DNA of 64,000 bases from Molossus alvarezi (Eukaryota; Chordata; Mammalia; Chiroptera; Molossidae). The notes under the pieces were generated by a model. It was not told the DNA's origin and did not search any database. It saw only the letters and a program-made list of their open reading frames with translations. Positions 11,341 to 23,640 of this stretch are shown piece by piece (position 1 is the stretch's first letter; every line of letters begins with the position of its first letter). Made by a program: the position numbers and the translations under genes. The DNA lies in the NCBI GenBank assembly GCA_037176705.1, contig JBAWUJ010000089.1, positions 124,001-188,000 of the forward strand, given 5' to 3'.

Positions 11341-11484
11341 AGCCCTGGTCAGTTTGGATTAGCAGTTGGAATGCCGGCCTGTGGACCAGAGAGTCCTATA
11401 TGCAGTTCCCACTAGGGGCACATACCAAATAATAAAGAAAATAAATAAAAATAAAAATTAATAAAGAAAAAATTTAAAACATGT
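11341..11484 (+). mobile_element. VES SINE, second of a tandem pair, shortened
   Basis: Starts with the GCCCTGGTCAGTTTGG-type head of a different VES subtype, keeps the A- and B-box region (to about 11430), then goes straight to an A-rich tail. ATATAATTACA at 11485-11495 is an exact 11 bp repeat of the bases before the first SINE. Confidence 0.88.
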
Positions 11485-11609
11485 ATATAATTACATTAAG
11501 AAGAAGTAGAACACTGACTCCAACATAGTTTAGTGTTCTTTGAAAAACTGATGTTACAGTAAGAGTTCAGGCACTAGTGAAAACAGCTGATATCTAATTT
11601 TTCAAGATT

Positions 11610-11685
11610 TGCATAACTTATGTGGTTGTTATGAAGATTAGATAAAATAATGCATGCAGAAAAACTAGCATCTAATTACCTAACT
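11610..11685 (+). repeat. Probable MIR 3' fragment
   Basis: TGTGGTTGTTATGAAGATTAGATAAAATAATGCATG-type sequence matches the 3' half of MIR in order. Divergence is high. Confidence 0.5.
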
Positions 11686-11724
11686 TGATTGTTACAGTGA
11701 CTGTAATTGCATTACCTATGAACT

Positions 11725-11840
11725 GAGAAAACATGGGCTGCAGAATCAGACAGATCTAAGTTTAAATATTTGCCAGTTGTGTGACCTAGCACAGCTACTT
11801 GACTTGACTATTTCTTTTTCTTAACTGTACCTATAATTAA
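11725..11840 (+). repeat. MIR SINE core
   Basis: ATGGGCTGCAGAATCAGACAG, then GCCAGTTGTGTGACCTAGCAC and a following CTACTTGACTTG stretch. This is the MIR core with its GTGTGACC box. Plus orientation. Confidence 0.75.
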
Positions 11841-11859
11841 CATTAGATGCAACTTCAGA

Positions 11860-12962
11860 GTTTTAAAATAAAATTTTACAGCCAGCATGAAAACTGGCAT
11901 ACAAAAGATACTAAGAAAAGTTGATTCTTTTCTCTTGCCTTTATGTGAAAGACCAATTCTACACTTACATTTTTAATAGTGCAAGGTTTTAAAAACACAA
12001 TAGATTCCCTGCTAATTATATCAGAATGTAATAATTTACTTACTCATAATAGATACAAATTGCTCAGTGTTAGCTCTAGATAGAGGCCCTACACTAGAAT
12101 GGTGTTTAGGTTCTGATATTCCTAAAATCAAGAATAAATAAACAGAAATGTCTGTTTAGGGGACACAGAATAATGCTACTACAGTAAGAGATTTCAAAGC
12201 ATCGCCTCTCTGATTATATATGAGTGGTAAAACATCCTTAAAAGTCCAGCAATTCTTGTCCCCTCCCCACAAAATTAAAAAAACAAAATAACAAAACACA
12301 TAGATTTTTATTATCACCTGTCAGTGTATTTCCAATAGTATCTAGATTTAGTTGGGGAGTGAAGTCTTTTAAACAACCCATTTCCATTGTTTTAGTTGTG
12401 GTGAATACATACAGCCCTGATATATTTCACCAATTCTTAAACAATAAAGAGACAAGTGTGGGTTATTAAGAGCAGTAGAAAAGGAGGAAAGAGAATTCTC
12501 CCTTTATTAAACTTCACCAATTTTTACCAATGTGCCTTAAAATGTATTTGCATAATCTATGCATTTCTAATTATCAACATTCTATGTAGTAGAGCTGAAA
12601 CAATGGTAGCTATATATTTTTATTTTTGATTTCAGATGTAACCACAAATTTAGAATGTCTTAAAGAATATATTATAGGTGTCTTCCCTTGGTGGAATTAG
12701 GTGCTTGGAGAGGATTAAACAGTAATTTTTCTTACCAATTCTGATGACACATTATATTTAATTCTTATATGTCTTCCTAGACAGGCTAACAGATATCTCT
12801 CTCACTCTCACTAAATTTTGTTATTTAAATTCATATCAATTTACAGGCAAAAACAGAAGAGGACATTGAGTTTTTCATTTCTCCTACCAGGACCTACTTT
12901 CTTCAACATTTCCTCTCCTGAAAATCTCACTTATTACAGATGAAGAAAATAATTCTGATTAC
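11860..12962. other. AT-rich DNA, nothing recognised
   Basis: No durable frame or recognised repeat. Short A-runs only. Confidence 0.5.
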
Positions 12963-13417
12963 TGATCTAATTTGAAGAATGTTAAAGAGAAAAGCATAAG
13001 CCCAAAAACTTGTTCTAAAATCCATGTCACCAAACCTAGACATAATACCTGACTTAATTGCAATTTCATTTTTTTTCTGGAGATGTAATCTTAATCTTGA
13101 ATTTTCTGGTCAGTACCAATCAGGCAATCCATCACATGAGCCCCCTCTTTGCTTCCCCAAAGGAAACTGTAGCAATCTGCCTGATAATATCTCCACACCC
13201 ACTCTACTACCTTCCCTTAAAATTAAAACAATCCTCTCTTTTCTTTTGTTGACATGTTTCTTATTCTGCCCAGTTTCTGCTTATAAATACCTTCCATATT
13301 ATAAAGCTTCTTAGAGCACTTTCCTACTTGCTAGATGAACACTTCCTGATTCATGAATTGCACAATAAAGTCAATGAGATCTTCAAACTTACTTGGCTGA
13401 ATATTTGTTCTTTAACA
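12963..13417 (+). mobile_element. Second solo-LTR-like element
   Basis: About 455 bp bounded by TG and CA. In order: AAAAGCATAAGCCCAAAAAC near the 5' end, GTCAGTACCAATCAGGCAATC, a TTATAAATAC TATA box (13281-13290), AGCACTTTCCTACTTGCTAG, AATAAA at 13364-13369, and a 3' end TTTGTTCTTTAACA. This matches a widespread old mammalian ERV LTR as I remember it, but I cannot name the subfamily without a search. The 96- and 64-codon frames at 13024-13314 are accidental. Confidence 0.65.
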
Positions 13418-15264
13418 AGAAAAAATTGTTTGATTTACCAACATTTTTCTGTAAAGGATCATATTTGGAGTAAAGCCTACTTTTGGCAGTTATGGGTATT
13501 TATAATCGCAGAGGACATGCTAAGCCTCCTAAATACACCAGAGATTTGTCAGGATGCATTGACTTAACAGTGTTTTGCTTAGTTTTACAGAGAAACAATC
13601 TCACTCAAAATATATCAGTAATATTGCCTTTCTTATAAGCTCTAACTTTTGTAGAGTTGAATCAGAATCTGTTTCTCCTGTGCATATTGAATATTACAAC
13701 CATAAATACAATTAAATCCAACTAAAAGATACTATTTTCTGCCTAACTAAATGTTCTCATCCTCTTGTTGTTTTCAAGTTATGCTCTTTGTGTGTGGATT
13801 TCATCAGACTGACTATGATATGTCTATTTGTGATTAGCTAATAATTGATCAAAAATTACCTTAAATATCATGAATTATTAAGTCTCTCATCCTTTGCTAA
13901 AGGGTTTCTGTGTGGTACTGACACACATCTTCAGTGCTCCATCAGGCAGCTTTGACTTCACTTCCTGTTTGCACAGAGCCTCAAGGTCATCTAAAGGTAA
14001 AAAGTTAGTAACTTTCTCAGGTCTTCCCTAAGAATGAGCACATGAACAGTTCTGCCTATGTATATGTCCTTTTAGATTCACAGGTGTGTGTCAGAAGAGC
14101 TTTGCAAAGCCACCTATGGGCATTCTATTTGCCTATTTTTCCTTTAAGTTTTTGGTCAGTTTCTTATTAGTCCTAAACAGAATCACTGCCTTAGGCAACT
14201 GTAATATTAACAAATTGCTGCTGGTTGTTTTTAACAAATACCCTAAGAATAAGGCTGAAGAATTACTATGACTATATGCACAGAGCAAGTAATGAGTCAG
14301 GTCAAACAGAAACAAGCCCTGAAATTGGAGCTTTTCAAGAAACTGTCAGGTCAAATAGAGACACTTCTCTGGGGATGAGGATTTTAGTGAGCTCCAAACA
14401 TATTCTGCCCATCCAATGGCATCCAGACAACAGGTTTCCCAACAGGTGTGGTTTCAAAGATTTGGGTTTCAAAAACACTGCAGATCTTAGAAGAGAAAAT
14501 TGGGAAGAGAGTAAGTTAAAACACCACAAAGTTTGCTAGTGTTACTAAGATTTTATCATTTTTCTTGACTAAAAGTCCTTGGATTGTTGCAAGCCATTAT
14601 TTCCAGAGATCTAAAAGAGTTAATTTTGATAATATTTGCCACTTTTATCACTTTTTTTACTGAAGCATGGAATTTGAGGAGTCCTTACTCTACCATTCTG
14701 GAGTGCATAACTCTAGAATGTTAGGTTTCTTATTTTTAGTTCAGTGTGCTATTCAACTTCATATGTAAAGATATGAGCATGAAGAATTCTATTCTTTTGT
14801 CCAAATTACTACATATAAACTTCTGGAGCTACTAGTAGAAATAGGAGTTTCTTACTGTCAATCAAGTGATTATTTCTCTCCATACTTAATCCCAATTTCA
14901 AAAGTTAGTTAATTAATACTTTATATTAAATGCTATAGACATCTTCAATTAACTGTCTTGAAGCATGTGGAAGGTAAATATAACTGGAAAGTAATGCAAT
15001 TTTTGCTTATCAAATTATAATTAAAGAAATAATTAGGCTGTATACCCATTAAAAATAGAAATATATGATTAAATTTTCCAAAAATCCTAATTATATAGGA
15101 ACTCAACTATCAAAATTTGTGAATATTTTTTCAAGTGACTGGCGTAACTATTATAGTCATAATAAGGTAATTGGAAAAGATACATATAGCTGACTCCTGA
15201 ATTTAGACTATAAAAAAACACTTTCAATATAATTCATAATAGCCATCTTGTCCAAAGCAAGTTT
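13418..15264. other. AT-rich DNA, no gene supported
   Basis: Reading frames of 60-104 codons exist (for example 14225-14539), but on both strands at once and with no recognisable domain. I treat them as chance. No RNA gene was seen. Confidence 0.5.
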
Positions 15265-15490
15265 TTCCCAGATGCTTTAGCCAGAGTCAATGTTCCATAG
15301 CACTTTACTCATAGATTTCATACAGTACTTGTATAGTACTTAGTGATATCATTCATCTCATCTACCCAACCTTTCCCCTAGACTATGCTCAACTCTGAAA
15401 ACAGATACTGCCACTCTGTATTCCCAAGATCTAAAAGAGACACAATTATTTAACAGTTGTTTCTTGAATAGATGAATAAAATAAAGCTTG
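15265..15490 (+). repeat. Probable L2 3' end
   Basis: CTAGACTATGCTCAACTCTG, CACTCTGTATTCCCAAGATC and GTTTCTTGAATAGATGAATAA follow the order of the L2 3' terminus (CTAGACTG..., CTGTATCCCC..., TTGTTGAATGAATG). Divergence is high. Confidence 0.55.
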
Positions 15491-15889
15491 AAATAATTTT
15501 CCATTTTGTTTGGGCAAATAGAGACTCAATTGATAGAATCCCAAGAATTTTATCCTGGAGGTAAATGTGGGTAGGTTTAAGTCAATAAATTTTATCTGTT
15601 GACTTTCAAGGGGAAAGGCTGAGTTCAGCTACTTGAAGTAAAAGGATAGCTATAAAATATATGCTGAGAAATTGTTTTCTTAAAAAAAACATGAGGACCA
15701 AACCAAAAAATGGCAGCGGAGTGAATGGCAGCTACATACACCATATCCCAGGACCAAACTGGAATTACAACAAAAATAAAGACAAATCACCAGAAGGGGC
15801 AACCAAAAGGCAGCTTGGAGCACCACATAACCAGGGACACTGACTCAATCCGGGTAGGCTTGTGAAGATGCGAGAGGGGGTGGGAGTCC

Positions 15890-16085
15890 ATGGTTCACAG
15901 TGGCCTTAGCTGGGAGCAGCGGACACGGCTGGGTCCTGTAACCTTGGCTGGAACCTGGGTTCTTAGCTGGGTGCTACACACTTGGCTGGGTCCAGATGCC
16001 TTGGCTGGAAGCAGCTGCCACCTCTGCTATGTCCAGCAACCTCAGCTTGGTCATGTGCCCTCGGCTGGTGCCGCAGCCATGGCCA
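15890..16085 (+). repeat. 5'UTR GC-rich tandem repeat, copy B
   Basis: About nine imperfect units of roughly 20 bp around a CTTGGCTGGGA core (AGCTGGGAGCAG, GGCTGGGTCCTG, TTGGCTGGAACC, and so on). The same unit is expanded in copy K and present in R. It lies inside the LINE-1 promoter region. Confidence 0.85.
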
Positions 16086-16696
16086 CCCTTGGATGAAAAC
16101 AGCACCCTTGGGTTAAAGGTCCCAGGCAGCTCCACAACTCAGAGCCAAGACAGAGGCTAAGTTGGCAGCAGCGACTCACCTTGGGCTCTGGCAAAGGGAA
16201 GGTGGACAGCACTGGAACTGTGTGGGGACACTTGAGATTAGGAGGGTGCTCAGATCTTTTGCTGAGTGCAGCCACGCAGGACTGTGGTCAACTTACTCCT
16301 TCCCAGGGCCCTAGGAAGAAGCCACAGCCTCTCCTGCAAATATCCAAACACACCTGGTGGCCATTAAAATGCTAATTGAGGCCTATTAACAACCAGCATC
16401 TGCAACATCCTCAGGATATCCTCTTACACTGAGCACCTGAGGGAGTTTTTCAGTCAACTCAGAAACCAAGGATCTTCAGGTGATCTCTACTAATAGCTTC
16501 CAGGCAGAAAAAGCTAGAGAATGACTACCATTTCCTGGGCTAGCAACTCTAACCAGGAAAGGTCAGACTTGACAGTGGGGTTTAAAGTGGGTCCTCCCTG
16601 CTTCATCCAAACTGAGGAGAAGGAGCCCCAAACAGCAGAACACCAACATCCACAAAAAAAATTTGGAAGACTCCAAAGCCCACTGTGATATCCAAA

Positions 16697-17586
16697 ACGG
16701 TGAAACACAAAAACAAAAGCCAAGTGAAAGAGCAAAAGACCTCTACCAAAGATGAGATAAATGAGGTACAGTTAAGCAAGTTAACAGAACTAGAACTCAG
16801 AGCCATGATCTTGAAGAAGCTCAACATCATGTGTAAGGACATAAAGATGCTGAAATAAGCCAATTGGAAATTAAATAATACCCCGAAGAGATAAAAAATG
16901 ACTTATCAGAAATAAAAAAAACATATTGGAAGGTCTAAAAAGCAGAGTAGAGGAAGATGAGGACCGGATCAGTGAATTAGAGGACAGGGTAGAAAAAAAT
17001 CAAACAATCAGGAAACCAAAAGAAAAAAATGATTGGAAAACAGGAAGACAGCTGAAGAGAACTGTGGGACAACTAAAAATGTAATAATATTCGCATCATA
17101 GGAGTCCCCAAAGTAGAAGAAAATGAGCAAGGGTTAGAGAATATATTCAAAGAAATAGTGACAGAAAACTTTCCTAATTTGGTGAAGAAAGAAGGCATTC
17201 AAAGTTCAAAAAGCACAGAGAGCTCCAAGTAAGAAGAACCCAAACAGGCCCACACCAAGACACATAGTAATCAAACTACCAATAATGAAAGACAAAAAGA
17301 GAATCCTAAAAGCAGCAAGAGATAAGCAATAGGTTACCTACAAAGGAACCCCCATAAGACTCTCAGCTGACTTCTCAACAGAAACACTACAAGCCAGCAG
17401 AAAATGGCATGAAGTAATCAAGGTCATGAAAAACAAGGATCTGAATCTGAGACTACTCTACCCAGCAAGGCTATCATTCAAAATACAAGGTCAAATAAAG
17501 AGCTTCTCAGACAAAAAAAAAAAATGCTAAGGGAATACATTAGCACCAAACCAGCACTACAAGAAATGTTAAAAGGACTGCTATAA
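16697..17586 (+). pseudogene. ORF1: LINE-1 ORF1, copy B, start lost
   Basis: ORF1 region, coding by homology for an RNA-binding trimeric chaperone. The start codon position reads ACG at 16697 instead of the ATG seen in copies K and P. Downstream come a Lys-rich N-terminus, a coiled-coil segment (about 16750-17020, with the LEDRVEKN stretch), and the RRM/C-terminal domain (about 17090-17520). The ORF ends at the LL-stop shared by the family (17584-17586). Small indels break the frame, for example near 17200. About 295 codons are expected, shorter than the 338 of human ORF1p. Confidence 0.85.
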
Positions 17587-17639
17587 TTAGCAGGATAAAA
17601 AATTAGCAGGAAAGAAAAATATAACCACACTACACAAAA

Positions 17640-20600
17640 ATGGCAATAAATAAATACATATCAACACTCACCTTAAATGTAAATGGACTGAATGCTCTGA
17701 TAAAAAGACACAGAGTAGCTGATTGAATAAGAAAGCATGACTCATCTATATGTTATTTACACGAGATCCACCTCACAAGAGACTCACATAGATTGAAAAG
17801 TGAAGGGATGAAAAAAATCTTCCAAGCAAATGAAAAGGGAAAAAAGCTGGGGTAGCAATACTCATATATAATAAATTAGATATCTCAATGAAGGCCATTA
17901 CTAGAGACAAAGAAGGCCACTACATAATATTGAAAAAATCTATCCAACAGAAAGATACAACCTTGATAAACATATATGCACACAATATAGGAGCACCAAA
18001 ATATATTAAAAATCTTCTGGAGGACTTCAAAGGAGAAATCGATAGCAATACAATCATAGCAGGGGACTTCAACATCCTGCTGACATCACTGGATAGATCC
18101 TCTAGACAAAAAATTAGCAAGGACACAGAGACTCTAAATGAAGCACTAGACCAAATGGATTTAATAGATATCTACAGAGAATTACACCCCAAAACTACAG
18201 AATTCACATTCTTCTCAAGTGCACATGGGACATTCTCAAAGATAGACCACATGTTAGAGCACAAACTAAGTCTCTACAAGTTCAACAAAACTGAAACCAT
18301 ACCAAGCATCTTCTCAGATCACAATGGCATAAAACTAGAAATCAATTGCAAGAAGACCATACAAAGACATTTGAACACATGGAAGCTTAATAGCATGTTA
18401 TTAAATAATGAATGGGTTACTGAGGAGATCAAGGAAGAAATTAAAAACTTCCTGGAAACCAATGAAAATGAACACACAACAACACAAAATCTATGGGTTG
18501 CAAAGAAAGCAGTTCTGAGAGGGAAAGTCATAACACTACAGGCCTACCTCAAGAAACAAGAAAAATCTCTAATAGACTATCTAACCTCACAACTTAAAGA
18601 ACTAAAGAGCAAACAAAAAGAAAACCCCAGAGCAAATAGAAAGTAGGAAATAGTAAAGATCAGAGCAGAAATAAAGGACATAGAGTCCAAAAGAAAAACA
18701 ATTTAAAGGACCAATAAAACAAAGAGCTGGTTTTTCAAAAAGATAAACAAGATTGATGGACCATTACCTAGACTCACCAAGAAATAAAGAGAGAGAATCC
18801 AAATACACAAAATCAGAAATCAAAGAGGAGAAGTAACTGACACCACAGAAAAGCAAATGATTGTTATCAACTACTATGAACAATTATATGGCAACAATTT
18901 CGATAATCTGAGAAAAATGGATAAATTTTTAGAAACACATAGTCTCCCAAAACTGGACCAGGAAGAGATAGAAAACTTGAACAGACCAATAACAACAAAA
19001 GAAATTGAAGATGTAATCAAGACACTCCCAGGAAACAAAAGCCCAGGCCCAGATGGCTTTATGGAGGAGTTTTACCGAACATTCAAAGAAGAATTAACAC
19101 CCATTCTCCTCAAAATATTACAAAAAAATCAAGAAAAAGGAAGACTTCCAAACTCGTTTTATAAAGCCAGCATAATTGTAATTCCAAAACCAGAAAAAGA
19201 CACTACAAACAAAGAAAACTACAGTCCAATAACCCTGATAAACATAGATGCCAAAATTCTGAACAAAATACTAGCAAATCGACTCCAGCAATACACCAAA
19301 AAAATTATCCACCATGACCAAGTGGGATTCATCCCAGAGATGCAAGGCTGGTACAATATTCACAAATCAATAAACGTGATACACCACAAAAATAAAATGA
19401 AGAATAAAAACCACATGATCATATCAATAGATGCCGAAAAAGCCTTTGACAAAATCCAGCATCCATTTTTGATAAAAATGCTCAGCAATGTGGAAATAGA
19501 GGGATCATATCTAGACACAATAAAAGCCATATATGAAAGACCTACAGCCAACATCATACTCAATGGCAAAAAGTAAAAGCATTTTCCTTAAGAATGAGAA
19601 CTAGAGAGGGATGCCTACTTTCACTACTCTTATTTAACATAGTACTGGAAATCTTAGCCACAGCAATCAGACAGAAAAAATAAAAAAAATAAAAAGGATC
19701 CAAATTAGAAAGGAGGAGGTGAAACTGTCATTATTTGCAGATGACATGATAATATACGTAGAAAACCCCAACAACTCCATCAAAAGTTTACTAGACTTAA
19801 TAAATGAATTTGGCAAAGTAGCAGGATACAAAATTAACGTCAAGAAATCGATGGCATTCTTATACACCAAGGATGAACTCACAGAAAAATAAACTAAAAA
19901 AACAATCCCATTTACCATTGGGACAAAAAAAAAAAATTAAGATACCTAGGAATAAACTTAACCAAAAAAAATAAAGGACCTATTTGCAGAAAACTACAAA
20001 ACATTAAAAAAACAAATAGAGGAAGATTTAAAAGTGGAAGCACATACCCTGTTCATTTATTGGGAGAATTAACATCATTAAAATGTCCATATTACCCAAA
20101 GCAATATATAGATTCAATGCAATCCTCATCAAAATACTAACGGCATACTTCACAGAATTAGAACAAGTACTTCAAAAGTTTATATGAAACCAACAAAGAC
20201 CTTAAATAGCAATAGCAATCTTGAAAAGAAACAACAAAGTTGGAGGGATCACATTACCAGATTTCAGGTTATACTACAAAGCCACCATAATAAAAACAGC
20301 CTGGTACTGGCAAAGAACAGGCATATAAACCAGTGGAACAGAACAGAGAACCCAGAAATGGAACCAAGGCAATATGCTCAATTAATATTTGACAAAGGTG
20401 GCAAGAGCATACAGTGGAGTAAGGTCAGCCTGTTTAATAAATGGTGCTGGAAAAATTGGACAGCTACGTGCAGAAAAATGAAACTAGACCATCAACTAAC
20501 ACGCTACAGAACAATAAACTCAAAATGGACAAGACTTAAATGTGACTCATGAATCCATAAAAATCCTAGAAGAAAATGTAGGCAATAAAATTTCAGACAT

Positions 20601-21465
20601 CATATGCAGCAGAATTTTCACTGATACATCACCTAAGGAAATAGAAACCAAGGAGAAAATGAACACATGGGACTACATCAAACTCAAAAGCTTCTGCACG
20701 GCGAAAGATACAATCATCAAAACGGAAATGCTACCCACTGTATGGGAGGGCATAATTGCCAATGATATATCAGATGAGGGTTCATTTCCAATATATATAG
20801 AGTGCTCATACAACTCCACAAAAGGAAGACAAAGAACCCAATTTAAAAAATGGGCAGAGGAACTAAATAGACACCTCTCCAAACAGGACATACAAATGGC
20901 TAAGAGACATATGAAGAAATGCTCATCATCACTAATCATCAGAGAGATGCAAATTACAACAACAATAAGGTATCACCTCACACATGTCAGAATGGCTTCC
21001 ATCAACAAACCATCAAACAACAAGTGTTGGTGAGGGTGTGAAGAAAAGGTTACTCTAGTACACTGCTGGTGGGAATGCAGACTGGTGCAGCCACTATGGA
21101 AAACACTATGGTGTTACCTCAAAAAATTAAAAATTGAACTTCCATTAGACCCTGTGATCCCACCTCTAGGAATATGCTCTAAGAAGTTTGAACCACCAAT
21201 CAGAAAGAATATATGTACCCCCATGTTTGTAGCAGCACTATTTACAATAGCTATGATCTGGAAACAGTCCAAGTGTCCATCAGTAGACGAATGGATAAAA
21301 AAGCCGTGGTAAATATACACAATAAAGTACTACGCAGCTGTAAGAAAGAAAGATCCCTTATCCTTTGAGACTACACAGAGGGACCTGTAACGTATTATCC
21401 TAAGTGAAACAAGCCAAACAGAGAAAGACAAGTTTCATATTATCTCATTTATTTGTGGAATATAA
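17640..21465 (+). pseudogene. ORF2: LINE-1 ORF2 (EN-RT), copy B, multiple stops
   Basis: Starts with ATG at 17640 (MAINKYISTLTLNVNGLN) and ends at TAA 21463-21465 after FICGI; 3.83 kb equals about 1275 codons, the usual LINE-1 ORF2p length. Endonuclease: the Asn of LNVNGLN, GDFN near 18064 and SDHNG near 18317 are present, but a Trp codon has become TGA near 17726. The 252-codon open block 17888-18646 covers most of EN. RT: open block 18857-19576 with NKSPGPDGF and [14 protein letters not shown]; the catalytic FADD is intact at 19734-19745 but lies beyond a frameshift. The Cys-rich C-terminus (HCWWEC near 21061) and the 20542-21033 and 21085-21312 blocks follow. Dead as it stands, but the least-eroded ORF2 in the window together with K. 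Confidence 0.93.
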
Positions 21466-21719
21466 TGAACATAACAGTCTGAGGAATGGGGTAGTCCCAG
21501 ATTTGTGGAAGTGGGGTACACACTGTCAATTTCCAGAAGAGGAGGTGGTCGGGGAGAGATAAACCACAGAACTTATATGCATGTATGCATGAACAGTGGA
21601 CATGGACAATAAACTGGGGACAGAGTAGAAAGGGAGGGTGGAATCAGTGGGGGGAAAAGGAGAAACATGTGTAACAAAAATTAATTAATAAAAAATTAAT
21701 TAATTAATTAGAAATAAAA

Positions 21720-22079
21720 GAGAATAGGAAAGGTACAAATAATATGTCCTACAGATATTAGGCTACTGTAAAATTGAAGTAATTAGGAAACAATATTTTT
21801 ATAGAAATAGGGAAATTGACTCATGAAAGAAAATTTATATAGATAAATATGTTATATTAATGAATTTACATTGAAAATTACAGGCAGAGGAGAGTGACTA
21901 TTTGATGAATTATACTAGGGAAATTGCTTATTCATATAGAAAAATTTAAATAGTATTCTTCTCTTACACAATAAGAAAGCAAAATCGATTCCAAATAAAT
22001 ATAAATATGAGTATGTTTAAATCATTTTTGAAATGCTTTCCAATATTAATGTCATAAAGACATTTCTTTCTAAAAAATT
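21720..22079. other. AT-rich segment with direct and inverted repeats
   Basis: A block at 21958-22022 is repeated directly at 22088-22153 (both with CTTCTCTTACACAATAA and AATTCCAAATAAAT-like parts). In addition 22030-22065 is the approximate reverse complement of 22183-22221 (CTATGACATTAATATC-type core). This is probably a rearranged piece of old L1M ORF2. Confidence 0.5.
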
Positions 22080-22505
22080 AAACTGTATCCTTCTCTTACA
22101 CAATAATAAACATAATTAATTCCAAATAAATGTAGATCTGAGTATATTTAGAAGCTTAAACTACTAAAACATTTAGAAGGGAATGTTTCTATGACATTAA
22201 TATCAGAAAGCATTTCTAAAAATAAATATCATAGATGCAGAGACAAACATTAATAAATTGGCTAATATACTACATTTTAATTGTTTTGTGCATCAGAAGG
22301 CATTAAAACAAAGTTAAATCTCAGTCAGTCCTTGGAAGAAGATTATTTTCTAATTGAGTAAATGCCATGAGATTATGATCTACAATATATAAAAAAACTT
22401 CTTAAAATCTCAATAAAAGACAAACAATTGGACAGAATAAGAATCTAACCTGAATATGAATCAATAAATATGTAAAAAATTATCACCAGTTAAAAATATA
22501 TATAT
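22080..22505 (+). repeat. Ancient L1M ORF2 C-terminal fragment, part 1
   Basis: In order it shows decayed counterparts of old L1 ORF2: ACACAATAATAAAC (start of the AAxxNSKW-type region), AAAACATTTAGAAGGGAATG, AATTGGCTAATATACTACAT, GCATCAGAAGGCATTAAAAC and TATAAAAAAACTTCTTAAAA. The same order is used by copies B and K but at much greater distance. It continues after insertions at 22506-23640. Confidence 0.55.
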
Positions 22506-22748
22506 AGCCCTGGCCAGTTTGTCTCAGCAGTTGGAGCGTTGGCCTGCGGTACAGACAGACCCAGGTTCGGTTCCCACTAAGGGCACTTACCTCGGTTGCA
22601 GTTTGTCCCCGGCCCTGGTTGGTCTTGCGGGTGGCAGCCACTCGATGTGTCCCTTCATGTTGATGTTTCCCTCTCTCTCTCTCTCTTCCTCTCTCTCCCT
22701 CCCACTCTATCTGAACAAAAAATGGAAAAATGTCCTTGGGTGAGGATT
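22506..22748 (+). mobile_element. VES SINE
   Basis: Intact head (GCCCTGGCCAGTTTGTCTCAG), B-box (GGTTCGGTTCC), the GGTGGCAGCCACTCGATGTG body, CT-rich run, and a tail with ATGGAAAAATGTCCTTGGGTG and GAGGATTAT, typical of one VES subtype. It sits in a TA-rich site. Confidence 0.93.
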
Positions 22749-22776
22749 ATATATATAAGTATATATATATATATTT
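22747..22776. repeat. (TA)n run
   Basis: A short AT dinucleotide run at the SINE 3' junction. Confidence 0.85.
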
Positions 22777-22847
22777 AAATTATGATAAAATATAATTTTG
22801 TGTCCAACAGTTTGTCAAATACATTATAAAATTAACAGTAAAAAAAT

Positions 22848-23640
22848 GCATGCCTAATCATCAGGGAGATGCAAATTACAACAACTATGAGTTATTACCT
22901 CACACCTGCCAGAATGGCTGCCATCGACAAATCATCAAACGACAAGTGCTGGTGAGGTTTTGGAGAAGAGGGGACTCTAGTACACTGCTGGTGGGAATGT
23001 AGACTGGTGCAGCCACCATGGAAAATAATATTGAGTATTCTCAAAGAATTAAAAATAGAACTGCCATTTGACCCAGTGATCTCACATCTAGGAATATATC
23101 CTAAGAATCCTGAAACACCAATCAGAAAGATTGTATGTACTTCTATGTTCATAGCAGGTCTGTTTATAAAAGGTAAGTGTCCATCAGTAGATGAGTGGAT
23201 AAAAAAGCTGTGGTACATTTACACAATGGAATACTATGCAGCTGTAAGAAAGAGAGATCTCTTACCCTGTGAGACAACATGGAGAAACCTGGAGAGTATT
23301 ATTCTAAGCGAAATAAGCCTATGAAAGTAAGACAAGTACCACATGATCTCACTTATTTCTGGAATATAATGAACAAAAAAGCTGATGAATGAAATAGAGC
23401 CAGAGACATGAAAGTAGGGAACAGACTGACAAACCTCAGAGGGAAGGACATTATGAGGGGCAGGAAGAGTATAAGCAAATAGAGTATGTGCATAGAGGCA
23501 TAACCAATGGACACCAACAACAATGTGGTGAAGGTAGGGTGGGGCACGGGAGTGGGGAGAAAGATGTCAATGGAGAAAAAGAAGGACATATGTAATACTT
23601 TCAACAATGAAGATAGATTTAAAAATAAAAATGTGCATAG
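22848..23640 (+). mobile_element. LINE-1 copy C, 5'-truncated
   Basis: Contains the last part of ORF2 from the CTAATCATCAGGGAGATGCA region, including open blocks 23007-23324 ([22 protein letters not shown]), an in-frame end after LISGI near 23369, a 3'UTR with a GGTAGGGTGGGGCACGGGAG stretch, and an A-rich tail to 23632. The 3'UTR type matches copy J rather than B/K/P, so it belongs to another subfamily. A possible short duplication (AAAAATG-GCAT) flanks it. Confidence 0.9.

Larger units (their letters stand above)
15690..21710 (+). mobile_element. LINE-1 copy B, full length
   Basis: A complete 6.0 kb LINE-1: 5' end (AAAATGGCAGCGGAGTGAA), GC-rich 5'UTR with tandem repeat (15890-16085), ORF1 (16697-17586), short inter-ORF region, ORF2 (17640-21465), 3'UTR with a G-rich stretch (21600-21660), and an A-rich TTAATTAATAAA tail to about 21710. 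It is the best local reference for the family, though both ORFs have stops. Confidence 0.95.

Noticed and set aside
7332..11484. tRNA-like A and B boxes (GGTTCRATTCC) that could be tRNA genes
   Set aside because: They lie in VES SINE heads with SINE bodies and A-rich tails; no cloverleaf with a full acceptor stem was seen.
13024..13314. A 96-codon frame with a hydrophobic C-terminus that could pass for a small membrane protein
   Set aside because: It lies inside an LTR-like element (TATA box and AATAAA nearby), overlaps another frame, and has no recognisable domain.
15661..16375. Frames of 60-74 codons upstream of LINE-1 ORF1 in copy B
   Set aside because: They sit in the L1 5'UTR and repeat units; their equivalents in K, P and R differ by frameshifts, so no conserved product.
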